A stretch of DNA of 64,000 nucleotides from Zoogloea sp. (GTDB lineage: Bacteria; Pseudomonadota; Gammaproteobacteria; Burkholderiales; Rhodocyclaceae): assembly GCF_028689785.1 (NCBI RefSeq), contig NZ_JAQVCN010000011.1, forward strand, positions 17,889 to 81,888, given 5' to 3'. Shown piece by piece: positions 27,878-38,058 of this stretch (position 1 is the stretch's first letter; each line of letters opens with the position of its first letter). Made by a program: the position numbers and the translations under genes. The notes beneath the pieces are model-generated. The model searched no databases. It saw only the letters and a list, made by a program, of their open reading frames with translations, and was not told the DNA's origin.

Positions 27878-27899
27878 GTGGGGCCGACTTCAATCGACC
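27878..27899 (+). repeat. REP-like repeat, copy 6
   Basis: GTGGGGCCGACTTCAATCG plus ACC: 19 of 22 bases equal to copy 1, and followed by CGTCCCCAC, which extends the hairpin. It lies in the 107-base gap between livK and livH, where it could reduce read-through so that the binding protein is made in excess of the permease. Confidence 0.6.
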
Positions 27900-27938
27900 G
27901 TCCCCACCCCATGTCACCCCGACACCGTCAGACAGGTG

Positions 27939-29051
27939 TTACTGCAGGGCTTCCCACTTGCCGCTCTTGAACTGATAGACCGTCACCGCACCGTCCTTGA
28001 TGTCGCCCTTGGCGTCGAAGGCCACGGTGCCGATCACGCCGGGGAAGTTCACCTTGCTGATGTTGCCGGCGTACTTGGCCGGATCGGCGCTGTTGGCGGC
28101 CTTCATGGCCTCGATGATGGCCGAGGCGGCGTCGTAGGAATACGGGGCGTAGATCTGCACGTCGGCGTTGAAGCGCTTCTTGAAGCGCTCGTTGAAGTTC
28201 TTGCCGCCGGGCATCTTTTCAAGGGGCAGACCCGGCTGGGTGCAGTAGGTGTTGCCGCTGATCGCATCGCCGGCCAGCTTGATGACTTCGCCGGTGCAAG
28301 CGCCGTCACCGGTGATGAACTTGGCGTTGATGCCGAGCTGCTTAATCTGCTTGAGCATGGGGCCGGCCTGGGTGTCCATGCCGCTGTATACGATCACGTC
28401 GGGGTTCTGGGCCTTGATGCGGGTAAGGATGGCCAGGAAGTCGGTGGCCTTGTCGCTGGTGAATTCACGCCCGGTGAGGCTGCCCCCGTTAGCCTTTACC
28501 GCCTTCTCGACTTCATCGGCGAGGCCCTGGCCGTAGGCGGTGCGGTCATCAATCAGCGCCACCTTCTTGCCCAGTCTGGTCGCCGCATACTTGCCGATGG
28601 CCAGGCCCTGCTGCACGTCGTTGGCGATGGTGCGGAAGGTGGCCTTGAAATTCTGCTGGGTCAGTTTGGGGTTGGTGGAAGCGGGTGAAACCTGGGGCAA
28701 GCCGGCCTCGTTGTAGATGCGCGAGGCCGGAATGGAGGCGCCCGAATTGAGGTGCCCGACCACACCCTTCACCCCACTGTCGGCCAGACGCTGGGCCACG
28801 GTGGTGGCGGTCTTGGGGTCGGCCTGGTCGTCCTCGGCCTGCACGTCGAACTTGACCTTCTTGCCGCCGAGCGTCACCCCCTTGGCGTTGTACTCCTCGA
28901 TGGCCAGACGGACGCCGTTCTCGATGTCCTTGCCCAAATGAGCCTGGGTTCCGGTCAGGGGCGCGGCGACGCCCAGCTTGATCACTTCCTGGGCTTGGAC
29001 AGCGGATGCACCAAGACCGAGCACGGCAAGGGCGACAAGGCGGATTTTCAT
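27939..29051 (-). CDS. livK: Branched-chain amino acid ABC transporter substrate-binding protein
   Basis: A 370-residue periplasmic binding protein of the Leu/Ile/Val family. Signal peptide 1-20 (GASAVQA), then KLGVAAPLTGTQAHLGKDIENG, GVVGHLNSGASIPASRIYNEAG (ligand-contact serine/threonine loop) and ALIDDRTAYGQGLADE. It feeds amino acids or related ligands to LivHMGF. The ligand may be other than Leu/Ile/Val (phenylalanine or amides are common in this group). About half its residues are shared with the next gene upstream, a tandem paralogue. Confidence 0.92.
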   Translation of the reverse strand: MKIRLVALAVLGLGASAVQAQEVIKLGVAAPLTGTQAHLGKDIENGVRLAIEEYNAKGVTLGGKKVKFDVQAEDDQADPKTATTVAQRLADSGVKGVVGHLNSGASIPASRIYNEAGLPQVSPASTNPKLTQQNFKATFRTIANDVQQGLAIGKYAATRLGKKVALIDDRTAYGQGLADEVEKAVKANGGSLTGREFTSDKATDFLAILTRIKAQNPDVIVYSGMDTQAGPMLKQIKQLGINAKFITGDGACTGEVIKLAGDAISGNTYCTQPGLPLEKMPGGKNFNERFKKRFNADVQIYAPYSYDAASAIIEAMKAANSADPAKYAGNISKVNFPGVIGTVAFDAKGDIKDGAVTVYQFKSGKWEALQ

Positions 29052-29125
29052 GCGGATTTCTCCTCTGGTTTATAGGGTACGACGCTGACAAGCAACTTCG
29101 GGGCCGGGCTGCACGACAGCCCTCC

Positions 29126-29140
29126 TGTCACGATGTGACA
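29126..29140. promoter_or_regulatory. Palindrome between tandem binding-protein genes
   Basis: TGTCAC-GAT-GTGACA is a perfect 6-bp dyad located 75 bases upstream of the livK start. It could be an operator for an unidentified regulator; no recognised consensus fits exactly. Confidence 0.35.
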
Positions 29141-29171
29141 TCCTCCCCAAGGGAGGGACGCGCGCCCTGTT

Positions 29172-30296
29172 TCAGGGACGGGCTTCCCACTTTCCGGCAT
29201 TGAACTGGTAAAGCGTCACGCCCCCTTCCCGGCTGTCACCACCGGCATCGAAGGCGATGTTGCCGGTCACGCCTTTGAAGCTGACCTTCTGGAGCTGGGG
29301 CAGATATTTGACCGGGTCGGTGGAGCCGGCCGCCTTCATGGCCTCCACGAGGGCGGTGGTAGCGTCATAGCTGTAAGGCGCATAGAGCTGTACGGGCACG
29401 CCAAAGCGCTTCTTGAAGCGCTCGTTGAACGCCTTGCCGCCGGGCATCTTGTCCATGGGGATGCCGGCCTGGGTGCAATACACGTCGCTGCTCATGGCTG
29501 CACCGGCGATCTTGATCATCTCGGCAGTGCAGGCCCCGTCGCCGCCCAGGTATTTGGCGTTGATGCCCAGCTGCTTCATCTGCTTGAGCAGCGGCGCCCC
29601 CTGGGCATCCATACCGCCGTAGAAAACCGCATCCGGCTGGGCCGCCTTGAGCTTGGTGAGGATGGCGGCAAAATCGGTGGCCTTGTCGGTGGTGAACTCA
29701 CGCCCTACCGGCGGGGTGCCGAGCTTCTTCAGGCTATCCACCAGCGCATCGGCCAGACCCTGCCCATAGGCGGTGCGATCGTCGATCACGGCGATACGCT
29801 TTGCCTTGAGCACTTCGGTGGCAAAGCGTGCCATCGCTGCGCCCTGTTGCAGATCGTTGGCGATGACCCGGTAGGTGGTCTTGAATTTCTGCTGGGTGAG
29901 CTTGGGACTGGTGGCCGACGGGGTGATCGCCGGGATACCCGACTGCTCATAGATGCGCGAGGCAGGAATCGACGCGCCGGAGGTGACATGCCCCACCACG
30001 CCCTTCACGCCGGCGTCGGCGAGACGTTGGGCCACGGTGGTGGCGGTACGGGGGTCGGCCTGGTCGTCCTCCGCCTGCAATTCGAACCTGATCTTCTGCC
30101 CCGCGACGATCACGCCCCGGGCGTTGGCGTCGTCGAGGGCGAGCTGGGCACCGTATTGCTCATCCTTGCCCACATGGGCAATCGGCCCCGTCAGCGGGCC
30201 GGCAAAGCCGATCTTGACCACAGTCTGGGCCAGGCTGACAGAGCTGCCCGCCACCAACACGCCGGCAAAGGCCAGCTTCATCGCGCCAAGTTTCAC
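29172..30296 (-). CDS. Second branched-chain amino acid-type substrate-binding protein
   Basis: A 374-residue periplasmic binding protein, paralogous to livK downstream: the same landmarks recur (VKIGFAGPLTGPIAHVGKDE, GVVGHVTSGASIPASRIYEQ, AVIDDRTAYGQGLADA, GGDGACTAEMIKIAG). It has a signal peptide ending SVSLAQ. GTG start at 30296 with GGAGG eight bases upstream; the internal ATG at 30281 lacks one. Tandem duplication with divergence suggests a second ligand for the same permease. Confidence 0.9.
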   Translation of the reverse strand: MKLGAMKLAFAGVLVAGSSVSLAQTVVKIGFAGPLTGPIAHVGKDEQYGAQLALDDANARGVIVAGQKIRFELQAEDDQADPRTATTVAQRLADAGVKGVVGHVTSGASIPASRIYEQSGIPAITPSATSPKLTQQKFKTTYRVIANDLQQGAAMARFATEVLKAKRIAVIDDRTAYGQGLADALVDSLKKLGTPPVGREFTTDKATDFAAILTKLKAAQPDAVFYGGMDAQGAPLLKQMKQLGINAKYLGGDGACTAEMIKIAGAAMSSDVYCTQAGIPMDKMPGGKAFNERFKKRFGVPVQLYAPYSYDATTALVEAMKAAGSTDPVKYLPQLQKVSFKGVTGNIAFDAGGDSREGGVTLYQFNAGKWEARP

Positions 30297-30420
30297 CTGT
30301 TCATCCTCCGCAAAGGGTCTTCATGCCAGAATGGAGATTCGATTTTCTGCCCACAATGAGGTGGATTGTAACCAAGCCCGGCCGCTTTGGCGGGACGCGG
30401 GCCCATCCGGAGATCCTTCG

Positions 30421-30903
30421 ATGCGCAGGCTGTTTTCCCTCTTTGTCGGCGCTGTCGCCGTGGCCGGTCTGGCCGCCTGCGATGCCGTCACCGTGAATGA
30501 ACTCAAGCCCGGCGTCTCCACCGGCTACGAAGTGCGCGACAAGCTCGGCAAGCCCGGTATCGAGTGGCGCAACGACGACGGCAGCGTGACCTGGGAATAC
30601 ACCCGCCAGCCGGAAGGCACGGAGTGCTTCATGGCCACGGTGGGGCCCGACAACATCCTAAAGAGCCTCGAGAACGTGCTCACCCCCCAGAATTTCGCCC
30701 GGGTTCAACCCGGCTGGACGAAGGACCAGGTACGCCGCCTTCTGGGCAAGCCACGCTCGATCCAGAGCTTCGCCCTGAAAAAGGAAGAGGTATGGGACTG
30801 GCGCCTGCCCCCCGAATTCAGTGCCGACGTCTTCTTCAATATCCATTTCGGAGAAAACGGGCAAGTCACCACCACTAGCCGCTCGGTTCAACCCCGGGGC
30901 TGA
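30421..30903 (+). CDS. BamE/SmpA-like outer-membrane lipoprotein
   Basis: A 160-residue lipoprotein: signal peptide with lipobox VAGLAAC (Cys at about 20). Two SmpA/OmlA-like repeats follow, each beginning with a PG..t.xxVrdkLGKP pattern (LKPGVSTGYEVRDKLGKPGI and VQPGWTKDQVRRLLGKPRSI). BamE has one such domain, so this is a double-domain relative rather than BamE itself. It is divergent from the binding protein gene. Confidence 0.8.
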   Translation: MRRLFSLFVGAVAVAGLAACDAVTVNELKPGVSTGYEVRDKLGKPGIEWRNDDGSVTWEYTRQPEGTECFMATVGPDNILKSLENVLTPQNFARVQPGWTKDQVRRLLGKPRSIQSFALKKEEVWDWRLPPEFSADVFFNIHFGENGQVTTTSRSVQPRG

Positions 30904-30931
30904 CCTAAGTCAACAGATCATTCCGGACGGA

Positions 30932-30958
30932 TAAAATTGATTCAAGACAAGGCGTAAA
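30932..30958 (+). promoter_or_regulatory. Possible sigma28 (FliA) promoter of chemoreceptor
   Basis: TAAA, 15 bases, then GGCGTAAA (consensus TAAA-N15-GCCGATAA; 5 of 8 in the -10 part), 42 bases upstream of the chemoreceptor start. The match is partial and rests mainly on spacing and on the class of gene. Confidence 0.3.
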
Positions 30959-30999
30959 ACAGCCGTTACACGGGTTCTTGCCCATGCCCTGAGCCCGTC

Positions 31000-32781
31000 A
31001 TGCGCCAAAATCTGCCAGTCACACAGAACGAGTACCCGATTGCCAAGGGTGCAGCCATCATCAGCCGTACTGATCTGGCCGGGCATATCACTTACTGCAA
31101 TGACGAGTTCGTCATTGCCAGCGGCTTCAACCGCGAAGAGGTGATTGGCAAACCCCACAACATTCTGCGTCACCCGGACATGCCGCCGGAGGCCTACCGG
31201 GACATGTGGTCCACCCTTCAGCACAGGCGTCCATGGAGCGGCATCGTCAAGAACCGCCGCAAAAACGGTGATTTCTACTGGGTCCGTGCCACAGCCACAC
31301 CTCTCGCCGATGGCTCGGGCTACATGTCGGTACGCATCAAGGCTCGACCCGAAGAAATCAGCAGTGCCGAAGCCCTCTACGCCCGCATGCGCCAGGACCC
31401 GGCCATCCGCCTCGATGAAGGCCGCCTCGCCGCAAGCGGCGTGAGTGCGGCGATTGCCAAGGCCCTGCCCCGCACCAGGCTGGCAACACGCATCGGGCTC
31501 ATCAATGCCGGTCTGGCCGCCCTGTGCCTGTGCATCGGCATTGTCGGCCTGAATGCCACCGAACGGGCACGCCACACCATCGACACCCTTCACCAAGGGC
31601 AGGCCCAGGCATTTCAACAAGCAGCCCCGGACACCCCCGCCCGGGAGCAGCTGAAGCGCCTTGCCGATGCCTCCGAGGCTGCCCACAGCCACATCGAAGC
31701 CGATTACGGACAGACCCGGACCCTGCTGGCCACCCTGGGGGCCGGGGGCGTGGCTCTGGCCGCCATAGCCAGCTGGCTGCTGATCAGGCGCTTGCATCAG
31801 TCGGTAAACGCAGGCAAGCGTGTGGCCGAAGCCATCGCCGCCGGCAACATGCTGCAACCCCTCCCCGCCGCCAGTAATGATGAACTCGGCCAGCTCATCG
31901 TTCACCTGGCGGTGATGCGCAACAACCTGCACGAACTGATCGCGTCGATCCGCAACGAGGTAAAGGTGCTGCTCGGCAACGCCAGCAGCCTGAGCGGCAC
32001 CGCTGGCGATACCCGGGTGCTGGCCGAGGCCCAGTCCGAATCCGCCTCGGCCATGGCTGCCGCCATCGAGGAGTTGTCCGTCTCCATCGACCACATCAGC
32101 GACCACGCCCGCCAGTCCCGGGAGCTGTCGGAACATTCCGGCCAGCAGGCGGCCCTGGGCTCCCGGGTCATCGGCGACGCCCTCGCCGAAATGCGCAGCA
32201 TCGCCGAATCGGTCAATCACACCGCCCAGTCGGTCCGCAATCTGGAAAGCCTGTCCGGAGAGATCTCGATGATCGTCGGGGTGATCCGCGAGATCGCTGA
32301 CCAGACCAATCTACTCGCGCTGAATGCCGCCATCGAGGCGGCGCGGGCGGGCGAATCGGGGCGGGGCTTTGCCGTGGTTGCAGACGAAGTGCGCAAGCTG
32401 GCCGAACGCACGGCCAACTCCACCGCCGAGATCACCTCGATGATCGAGCGCATCCAGGCCGCCACCCGCAGTGCCGCCGATGACATGGACGGCGGGGTCG
32501 AGCGGGTGAGCCGCGGCGTCGCCCTTGCCGATCAGGCCGGCAGCACCATCCACACCATCCAGGACAGCAGCCGACAGGTGCTGAGCTCGGTGGAAGGCAT
32601 CACGCTCGGCCTCAACGAGCAGTCTTCCGCCGCCCGGGACATCGCCCTGCGCGTCGAACAGATCGCCAACGCCTCGGAATCCAATGCAGCCAGTGCCGCA
32701 CGCATCACCCACGCCGCTGGCGAGCTGGAAGACCTGGCCCGGACGCTGGAAGCCCTTTCCGACCGCTTCCGCATCGCCTGA
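31000..32781 (+). CDS. PAS-containing methyl-accepting chemotaxis protein (Aer-like)
   Basis: A 593-residue receptor. An N-terminal PAS domain (about 20-120: [48 protein letters not shown]) of the Aer type probably binds FAD and senses redox or oxygen. Two membrane segments (about 165-185 and 245-265) flank a short periplasmic loop. HAMP and a full signalling domain follow, with the hairpin tip [20 protein letters not shown] and [20 protein letters not shown]. No che genes are adjacent. Confidence 0.92.
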   Translation: MRQNLPVTQNEYPIAKGAAIISRTDLAGHITYCNDEFVIASGFNREEVIGKPHNILRHPDMPPEAYRDMWSTLQHRRPWSGIVKNRRKNGDFYWVRATATPLADGSGYMSVRIKARPEEISSAEALYARMRQDPAIRLDEGRLAASGVSAAIAKALPRTRLATRIGLINAGLAALCLCIGIVGLNATERARHTIDTLHQGQAQAFQQAAPDTPAREQLKRLADASEAAHSHIEADYGQTRTLLATLGAGGVALAAIASWLLIRRLHQSVNAGKRVAEAIAAGNMLQPLPAASNDELGQLIVHLAVMRNNLHELIASIRNEVKVLLGNASSLSGTAGDTRVLAEAQSESASAMAAAIEELSVSIDHISDHARQSRELSEHSGQQAALGSRVIGDALAEMRSIAESVNHTAQSVRNLESLSGEISMIVGVIREIADQTNLLALNAAIEAARAGESGRGFAVVADEVRKLAERTANSTAEITSMIERIQAATRSAADDMDGGVERVSRGVALADQAGSTIHTIQDSSRQVLSSVEGITLGLNEQSSAARDIALRVEQIANASESNAASAARITHAAGELEDLARTLEALSDRFRIA

Positions 32782-32800
32782 GCTGCCTCCCCCGGAAGGG

Positions 32801-32836
32801 CAGGTGCTCCATCGTGCACATCGCATGGAGCACCTG
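32801..32836 (+). terminator. Long hairpin after the chemoreceptor
   Basis: CAGGTGCTCCAT and ATGGAGCACCTG are perfect 12-base complements with a 12-base loop, 19 bases past the stop. TTCCATTATT follows, so termination is plausible though the T-run is weak. Confidence 0.6.
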
Positions 32837-32951
32837 TTCCATTATTAAACACACCCCCATGCCAATTGGTGCAATGCCGCATTTTGAGACAAACCACACA
32901 AGCGACTGATAAAGAAAGAATTTCTCATCATAAGCGATGCTGATCACCCCC

Positions 32952-32967
32952 TGGCACGACCCCTGCT
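32952..32967 (+). promoter_or_regulatory. Sigma54 promoter of aldehyde dehydrogenase
   Basis: TGGCACGACCCCTGCT: GG (32953-32954) and GC (32965-32966) exactly 10 apart and TGGCACG fully conserved, 57 bases before the start codon. A TGAGACA half-site at about 32883 is compatible with an AcoR-type activator. Related aldehyde dehydrogenases for acetaldehyde are known sigma54 targets. Confidence 0.75.
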
Positions 32968-33023
32968 GATAAGGATTAACGCTGCGCCAAGCGTTTTCAA
33001 TCCAAATCCAGGAGGAGACTTCC

Positions 33024-34544
<1,521 letters not shown>

Positions 34545-34575
34545 TCCAAGTGTTGTACGTGTAAGGCAAGGTGTT

Positions 34576-34606
34576 ACGGGGCGAGACAACTCGCCCCGTT
34601 TTTTTC
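34576..34606 (+). terminator. Rho-independent terminator after aldehyde dehydrogenase
   Basis: ACGGGGCGAG-ACAA-CTCGCCCCGT followed by seven T: a perfect 10-bp stem. It precedes the DUF779 gene, so that gene depends on read-through or its own promoter. Confidence 0.92.
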
Positions 34607-34631
34607 GTTTACCTCACCCGAGGACGTAACG

Positions 34632-35000
34632 ATGGTCGATCGCATCACTGCCACCGAAGCCGCCTTGCAGTTCATCGACGAACTGCGCGCCGATTTCGGC
34701 CCCCTGCTGTTCCTGCTCTCCGGAGGTTGCTGTGACGGCAGCGTCCCCAACTGCTACAAGGTGGGTGAAATCCTGCCCGGGCAGACGATGATCCTGCTTG
34801 GCCAGGTGGGCGGCGCCGACTTCTACCTGGGGCACCAGGAATTCCAGTATTACGAGAACAGCCAGCTGATCCTCGATACCCAGCCCGGCAACGGCGGCGA
34901 CTTCTCCCTCGACTGTGGCCGGGGCAAGGCCTTCGTCACACGCTCCCGCCTCTTCTCCGACGCCGAGCTGGCCACCCTCAAACCCATCGACGGCGCCTGA
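34632..35000 (+). CDS. DUF779 protein, aldehyde dehydrogenase partner
   Basis: A 122-residue protein with the DUF779 cysteine motif LSGGCCDGSVPNC and the later FSLDCGRGKAFVTRSRLF. The family is nearly always encoded beside AcoD-type aldehyde dehydrogenases and may be a metal-binding or redox accessory protein; the exact role is unknown. Here it lies behind a strong terminator, suggesting much lower expression than the enzyme. Confidence 0.88.
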   Translation: MVDRITATEAALQFIDELRADFGPLLFLLSGGCCDGSVPNCYKVGEILPGQTMILLGQVGGADFYLGHQEFQYYENSQLILDTQPGNGGDFSLDCGRGKAFVTRSRLFSDAELATLKPIDGA

Positions 35001-35018
35001 GGCGCCGCCCGGGGGAAC

Positions 35019-35297
35019 TTACTCCGGCACCACTACCAGGGAACCGTCGGGCAAACGGTAGGCCGTGCCTGCCCGAACGCCCCCCTCTGCCGTGGTCGCC
35101 GCCCCCTCCCCCTGAAAGCGCTCGACCTTCGGGCTCTCTGGCAAGGGGCGTGCGCCCGGACCTGCGGAGGGCGTGCGTGCCAGCGTCAGGAGCAGCGCCG
35201 CCACGAGAACCAGGAACACATCGATCAGATTGACCAGGGACAACAGGGGGTCATCCCCCTCCCCCTCCTCGGTCAGACGCAGGCGGATCCGGCTCAT
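35019..35297 (-). CDS. DUF2149 protein, minimal ExbD-like subunit
   Basis: A 92-residue protein: a short cytoplasmic N-terminus, one membrane helix (LLSLVNLIDVFLVLVAALLL) with the Asp placed as in ExbD/TolR, then a short periplasmic tail ending LPDGSLVVVPE. It lacks the full periplasmic domain of ExbD. Its start overlaps the stop of the ExbB-like gene by four bases, so the pair is coupled and probably forms a proton-driven complex. Confidence 0.8.
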   Translation of the reverse strand: MSRIRLRLTEEGEGDDPLLSLVNLIDVFLVLVAALLLTLARTPSAGPGARPLPESPKVERFQGEGAATTAEGGVRAGTAYRLPDGSLVVVPE

Positions 35298-35779
35298 CGG
35301 GCAAGCCCTTCCTTCTCGATGGCAAGCAAATCGGCGGCGTACCAGCGCCGGCGCACACTCACCACCGCGAAACTCAGAGCTGCCGCAATCAGGGCCAGGA
35401 TCACCGCAGAAAAGGCCACCATCAAGCTGCGTGACACGTCCCCGAGGCTGCCGTCACCAAGGGCCTTGAGGGCCGGCCCCATGGGGATCATGGTGGCCAC
35501 CAGCCCCAGCAGCGGCGCCACCCGGGTAGCGATGCGGGCAAACTCCAGACGGCGCAGGGCCAGGGCCTCCAGGTCGGCCAGCAGCAGCCCCGGATTGCGG
35601 CGACAGGCCTCGGCCAACTCGAAACCCGCAGCCACCCCGGCCCGGCGCTGACGCGCCTGCCACAGGAAGGCCCCTAGGGCGTAGAAGGCGTGCGCAAAAA
35701 GCAGGCCAATGGCCAACAACACAGGAATCAGGAACAGCTGGCTGGCCGCATACATCAGGCCGTCAATGGAAGCATTCAT
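35294..35779 (-). CDS. MotA/TolQ/ExbB-like proton channel protein
   Basis: A 161-residue inner-membrane protein with three helices: one N-terminal (LFLIPVLLAIGLLFAHAF) and two that flank a loop after VAPLLGLVATMIPMGPALKAL, the ExbB/TolQ signature. It is shorter than ExbB. It forms an operon with DUF2149 (downstream) and a Sel1-like protein (upstream, four-base overlap). No TonB or receptor is adjacent, so the driven partner is unknown. Confidence 0.85.
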   Translation of the reverse strand: MNASIDGLMYAASQLFLIPVLLAIGLLFAHAFYALGAFLWQARQRRAGVAAGFELAEACRRNPGLLLADLEALALRRLEFARIATRVAPLLGLVATMIPMGPALKALGDGSLGDVSRSLMVAFSAVILALIAAALSFAVVSVRRRWYAADLLAIEKEGLAR

Positions 35780-36714
35780 GGTTCAGGTACGGAGAGTGGA
35801 GAAAGAGAGGGGCGGGCACAGCCCTGGCGCAGCGCCCCGGCCAGCACCAGCAGCACGATCAGGCCAGCAAGCGGGGTGGCGCCCGGCGGGGCCGCGCTGC
35901 CGCTGACAGGGAGTGGCACCAGGCGTTGCGCTGCGCGCACCGGCCGGGCCTCCGGCAAGGCCGCGGGCGGGGAGGCAAGGGACGGCACGGGCAACGCCAG
36001 GGCGGGCCGGGTTGCCGGTGCAGCTGCAAGCAGATGCCGGGCGCTGGCGGGCCTCCCGGGCGGGGATGCCGGCACGGCCCGGGCCGGCCCGGCTTCGTCG
36101 AACAACTCACCGGGCAGGGGCGCAGCCACCGCCACGGAGGCGGGTGCGACACCCACCCCCCGGGCCGTCCCGTCCCGGTCGCCCACGTGGTAGCCGGTGC
36201 GCAGAAACTCGATGGCGTCAGGATTGCCATCGGCGGCGGCGGCCTCGAACCACTGCCGCGCTGCAGCCACATCCCGGGCCACGCCCTTGCCTTCCTGCAG
36301 AGCGCTGGCGTAATGGAGCTTGCCGAGGGTGGCATAGGGCGAATCACCCGCTTCAGCCGCCCGGCGCATCAGCGCCGCAGCCCCCGGCAGATCGGGCTCC
36401 CCCAGGGCGCCGTCCTGCAACATCAAGGCCTTCCAGATCATCGCGCCGATGTAGCCGGCCTCAATGCAGCGGTCGAAGATGCGCATGGCCGTGGCATGAT
36501 CGCCACACTTCTCGAAGAGATAGCCCTTGCTGCACACCATCATGCTGGCGGGCTGATCGGCCATGTATTCGAGGGTCTGATCGCCCACGACATGGGCCAG
36601 GTCGGTGGGCTCACCGGTCTGAGGTACCGGCCCGCCGCAAAAGAGGTTGTTGGCACTCACGCTGCCGGACAGCAGGGCTGTGGCTAGCGAGGTGGCGATG
36701 AAGAGTGTCCGCAT
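35776..36714 (-). CDS. Exported Sel1-like repeat protein with C-terminal anchor
   Basis: A 312-residue protein: signal peptide (1-21, SVSA), helical Sel1/TPR-like repeats (about 65-170; GEPDLPGAAALMRRAAEAG and GVARDVAAARQWFEAAAADG are typical), a Pro/Ala-rich spacer (about 185-275), and a C-terminal membrane segment (PLAGLIVLLVLAGALRQG). Such repeats are protein-protein scaffolds. It heads the operon with the ExbB-like and DUF2149 proteins, so it is the natural periplasmic partner of that motor. A palindrome at 36822 lies about 110 bases upstream of its start. Confidence 0.8.
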   Translation of the reverse strand: MRTLFIATSLATALLSGSVSANNLFCGGPVPQTGEPTDLAHVVGDQTLEYMADQPASMMVCSKGYLFEKCGDHATAMRIFDRCIEAGYIGAMIWKALMLQDGALGEPDLPGAAALMRRAAEAGDSPYATLGKLHYASALQEGKGVARDVAAARQWFEAAAADGNPDAIEFLRTGYHVGDRDGTARGVGVAPASVAVAAPLPGELFDEAGPARAVPASPPGRPASARHLLAAAPATRPALALPVPSLASPPAALPEARPVRAAQRLVPLPVSGSAAPPGATPLAGLIVLLVLAGALRQGCARPSLSPLSVPEP

Positions 36715-36821
36715 GGGCCTTCCGGAGGTGGATGACGGACGGAGCCACCTGGCCCAGTCCCTCCGTCGGGACTCTACGGCCCGGCCCCCGCCTGGTCTGC
36801 GGCATCCTGCCCTGATCGGAG

Positions 36822-36836
36822 CGGGCAATTTGCCCG
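36822..36836. promoter_or_regulatory. Palindromic operator candidate, site 1
   Basis: CGGGCAA-T-TTGCCCG, perfect 7-bp arms, in the divergent region between the Sel1 operon and the cupin gene. Related sites lie at 36858 and, with 14 of 15 bases on the opposite orientation, at 39544 in front of the two-component genes. Confidence 0.6.
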
Positions 36837-36857
36837 TGCTGCCACAGCCCGACGGGC

Positions 36858-36872
36858 CGGGCGAAATGCCCA
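36858..36872. promoter_or_regulatory. Palindromic operator candidate, site 2
   Basis: CGGGCGAAATGCCCA, 11 of 15 bases equal to site 1 and 36 bases from it centre to centre. Probably a weaker copy of the same operator upstream of the cupin gene. Confidence 0.45.
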
Positions 36873-36964
36873 CGGTTTTACGGGCAGGCTGACCTCGGCG
36901 CCCCCCTCCCCTGTGGTTTCTACTGGAGCCCGCCATCCGGCCCAATCCACAAGGAGAGACATCC

Positions 36965-37417
36965 ATGACCCCGCATTTCGACATCCGCAACATCCCCTGG
37001 CAGCCCTTTGGCGACTTTCCCCACTTCGCCTTCCGAATCCTGCAGGTGGACATGCAGCAGCGCATTGCCGACGTGCTGTTCCGCTTCGACGCCAACCAGC
37101 AGATCGTTCTGCATCGCCACAAGGCCCTCAATCACACCTTCGTGGTGCAAGGGGAGCACCGCCTGTACGAGATGGATGGGCGCCTGCGTGAGGTGCGCCC
37201 CACCGGCAGCCACACCGTGTCACCGGCGAGCGAGGCCCCCCACCGGGAAGGAGGCGGCGCCACCGACGCGGTCGTGCTGTTCAGCATGCGCCCCCAGCCG
37301 GGGGAGATCCTCTACGAGATCCTCGACGACGCCGGTCAGCCGATTGCGGAAATCACCCTGGAAACCCTCCAGGCCATCTTCGAAGCCCAGCAGCAGGCCC
37401 CGGCAGTGGCCGCCTGA
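36965..37417 (+). CDS. Cupin-fold protein
   Basis: A 150-residue soluble protein. The central region VLHRHKALNHTFVVQGEHRLYE is a cupin motif 1 (HxH...E-like metal set), and APHREGGGATDAVVLFSMRP takes the place of motif 2. Residues after 125 form a helix. Such cupins may be enzymes or sensors and no substrate is evident. It is convergent with the response-regulator gene (5 bases apart) and carries the same operator palindrome as the two-component promoter region. ATG with AAGGAGAG upstream. Confidence 0.75.
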   Translation: MTPHFDIRNIPWQPFGDFPHFAFRILQVDMQQRIADVLFRFDANQQIVLHRHKALNHTFVVQGEHRLYEMDGRLREVRPTGSHTVSPASEAPHREGGGATDAVVLFSMRPQPGEILYEILDDAGQPIAEITLETLQAIFEAQQQAPAVAA

Positions 37418-37422
37418 GCGGC

Positions 37423-38058
37423 TCAGATCAGGCCCATGCGCAGCGCCAGGCGTGTCAGCTCGATGTCACTGCGCACGCCGAGCTTGCTCTTGATCTGGTA
37501 GTGACAGTTCTGCACCGTCTTGGCGGAGATGGACAGGCGCGTGCCGATCTCTTCGGCACTGCAGCCGTCCAGCAGCAGGCGCAGGATCTCGAACTCCCGC
37601 GGGGCCAGTTCGGCCAGGCGCTCCCTGGGGCGGTCGATGAGGGCCAGGGCCAGCTCCGGGGCGATATCGGGGCTGATCACCTGGCGCCTCGCCGCCACCT
37701 GGTAAACCGCACTCACCAGCACCTCCGGCGGACTGCTCTTGGTAACGTAACCCAGAGCACCGGCGCGCAGGGCCTGAGTGGCGAAGAGCGGCTCCCGGTG
37801 CATGGTAAATACCAGGATGCGGGCTGTCGGGTCGCGCTGGAGCAGGCGCCGGATCAGCTCCACGCCCCCCATGTCAGGCAGCCCGAGATCGAGCACCAGC
37901 ACATCCGGCATCAGCGCCTTGTACTGGTCGAGGGCCTCCCGCGCACTGGCGGCCTCGCCAACGATGAGCAGATCGGGACGCGACTCAAGCAGGCGCCGGT
38001 AGCCCTCCCGCACGATGGCATGGTCGTCCACCAGCACCAGGCGGCAGGCTTCACTCAT
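37423..38058 (-). CDS. NarL/FixJ-family response regulator
   Basis: A 211-residue regulator. Receiver domain about 5-120 with the acidic pocket VDDH, phospho-acceptor Asp in VLVLDLGLPDMGG and the Lys in YVTKSSPP; LuxR-type helix-turn-helix about 145-205 (LAPREFEILRLLLDGCSAEE, KTVQNCHYQIKSKLGV). Its start overlaps the stop of the kinase gene by eight bases, so the two are a pair. The palindromes at 36822 and 39544 are candidate targets. Confidence 0.93.
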   Translation of the reverse strand: MSEACRLVLVDDHAIVREGYRRLLESRPDLLIVGEAASAREALDQYKALMPDVLVLDLGLPDMGGVELIRRLLQRDPTARILVFTMHREPLFATQALRAGALGYVTKSSPPEVLVSAVYQVAARRQVISPDIAPELALALIDRPRERLAELAPREFEILRLLLDGCSAEEIGTRLSISAKTVQNCHYQIKSKLGVRSDIELTRLALRMGLI

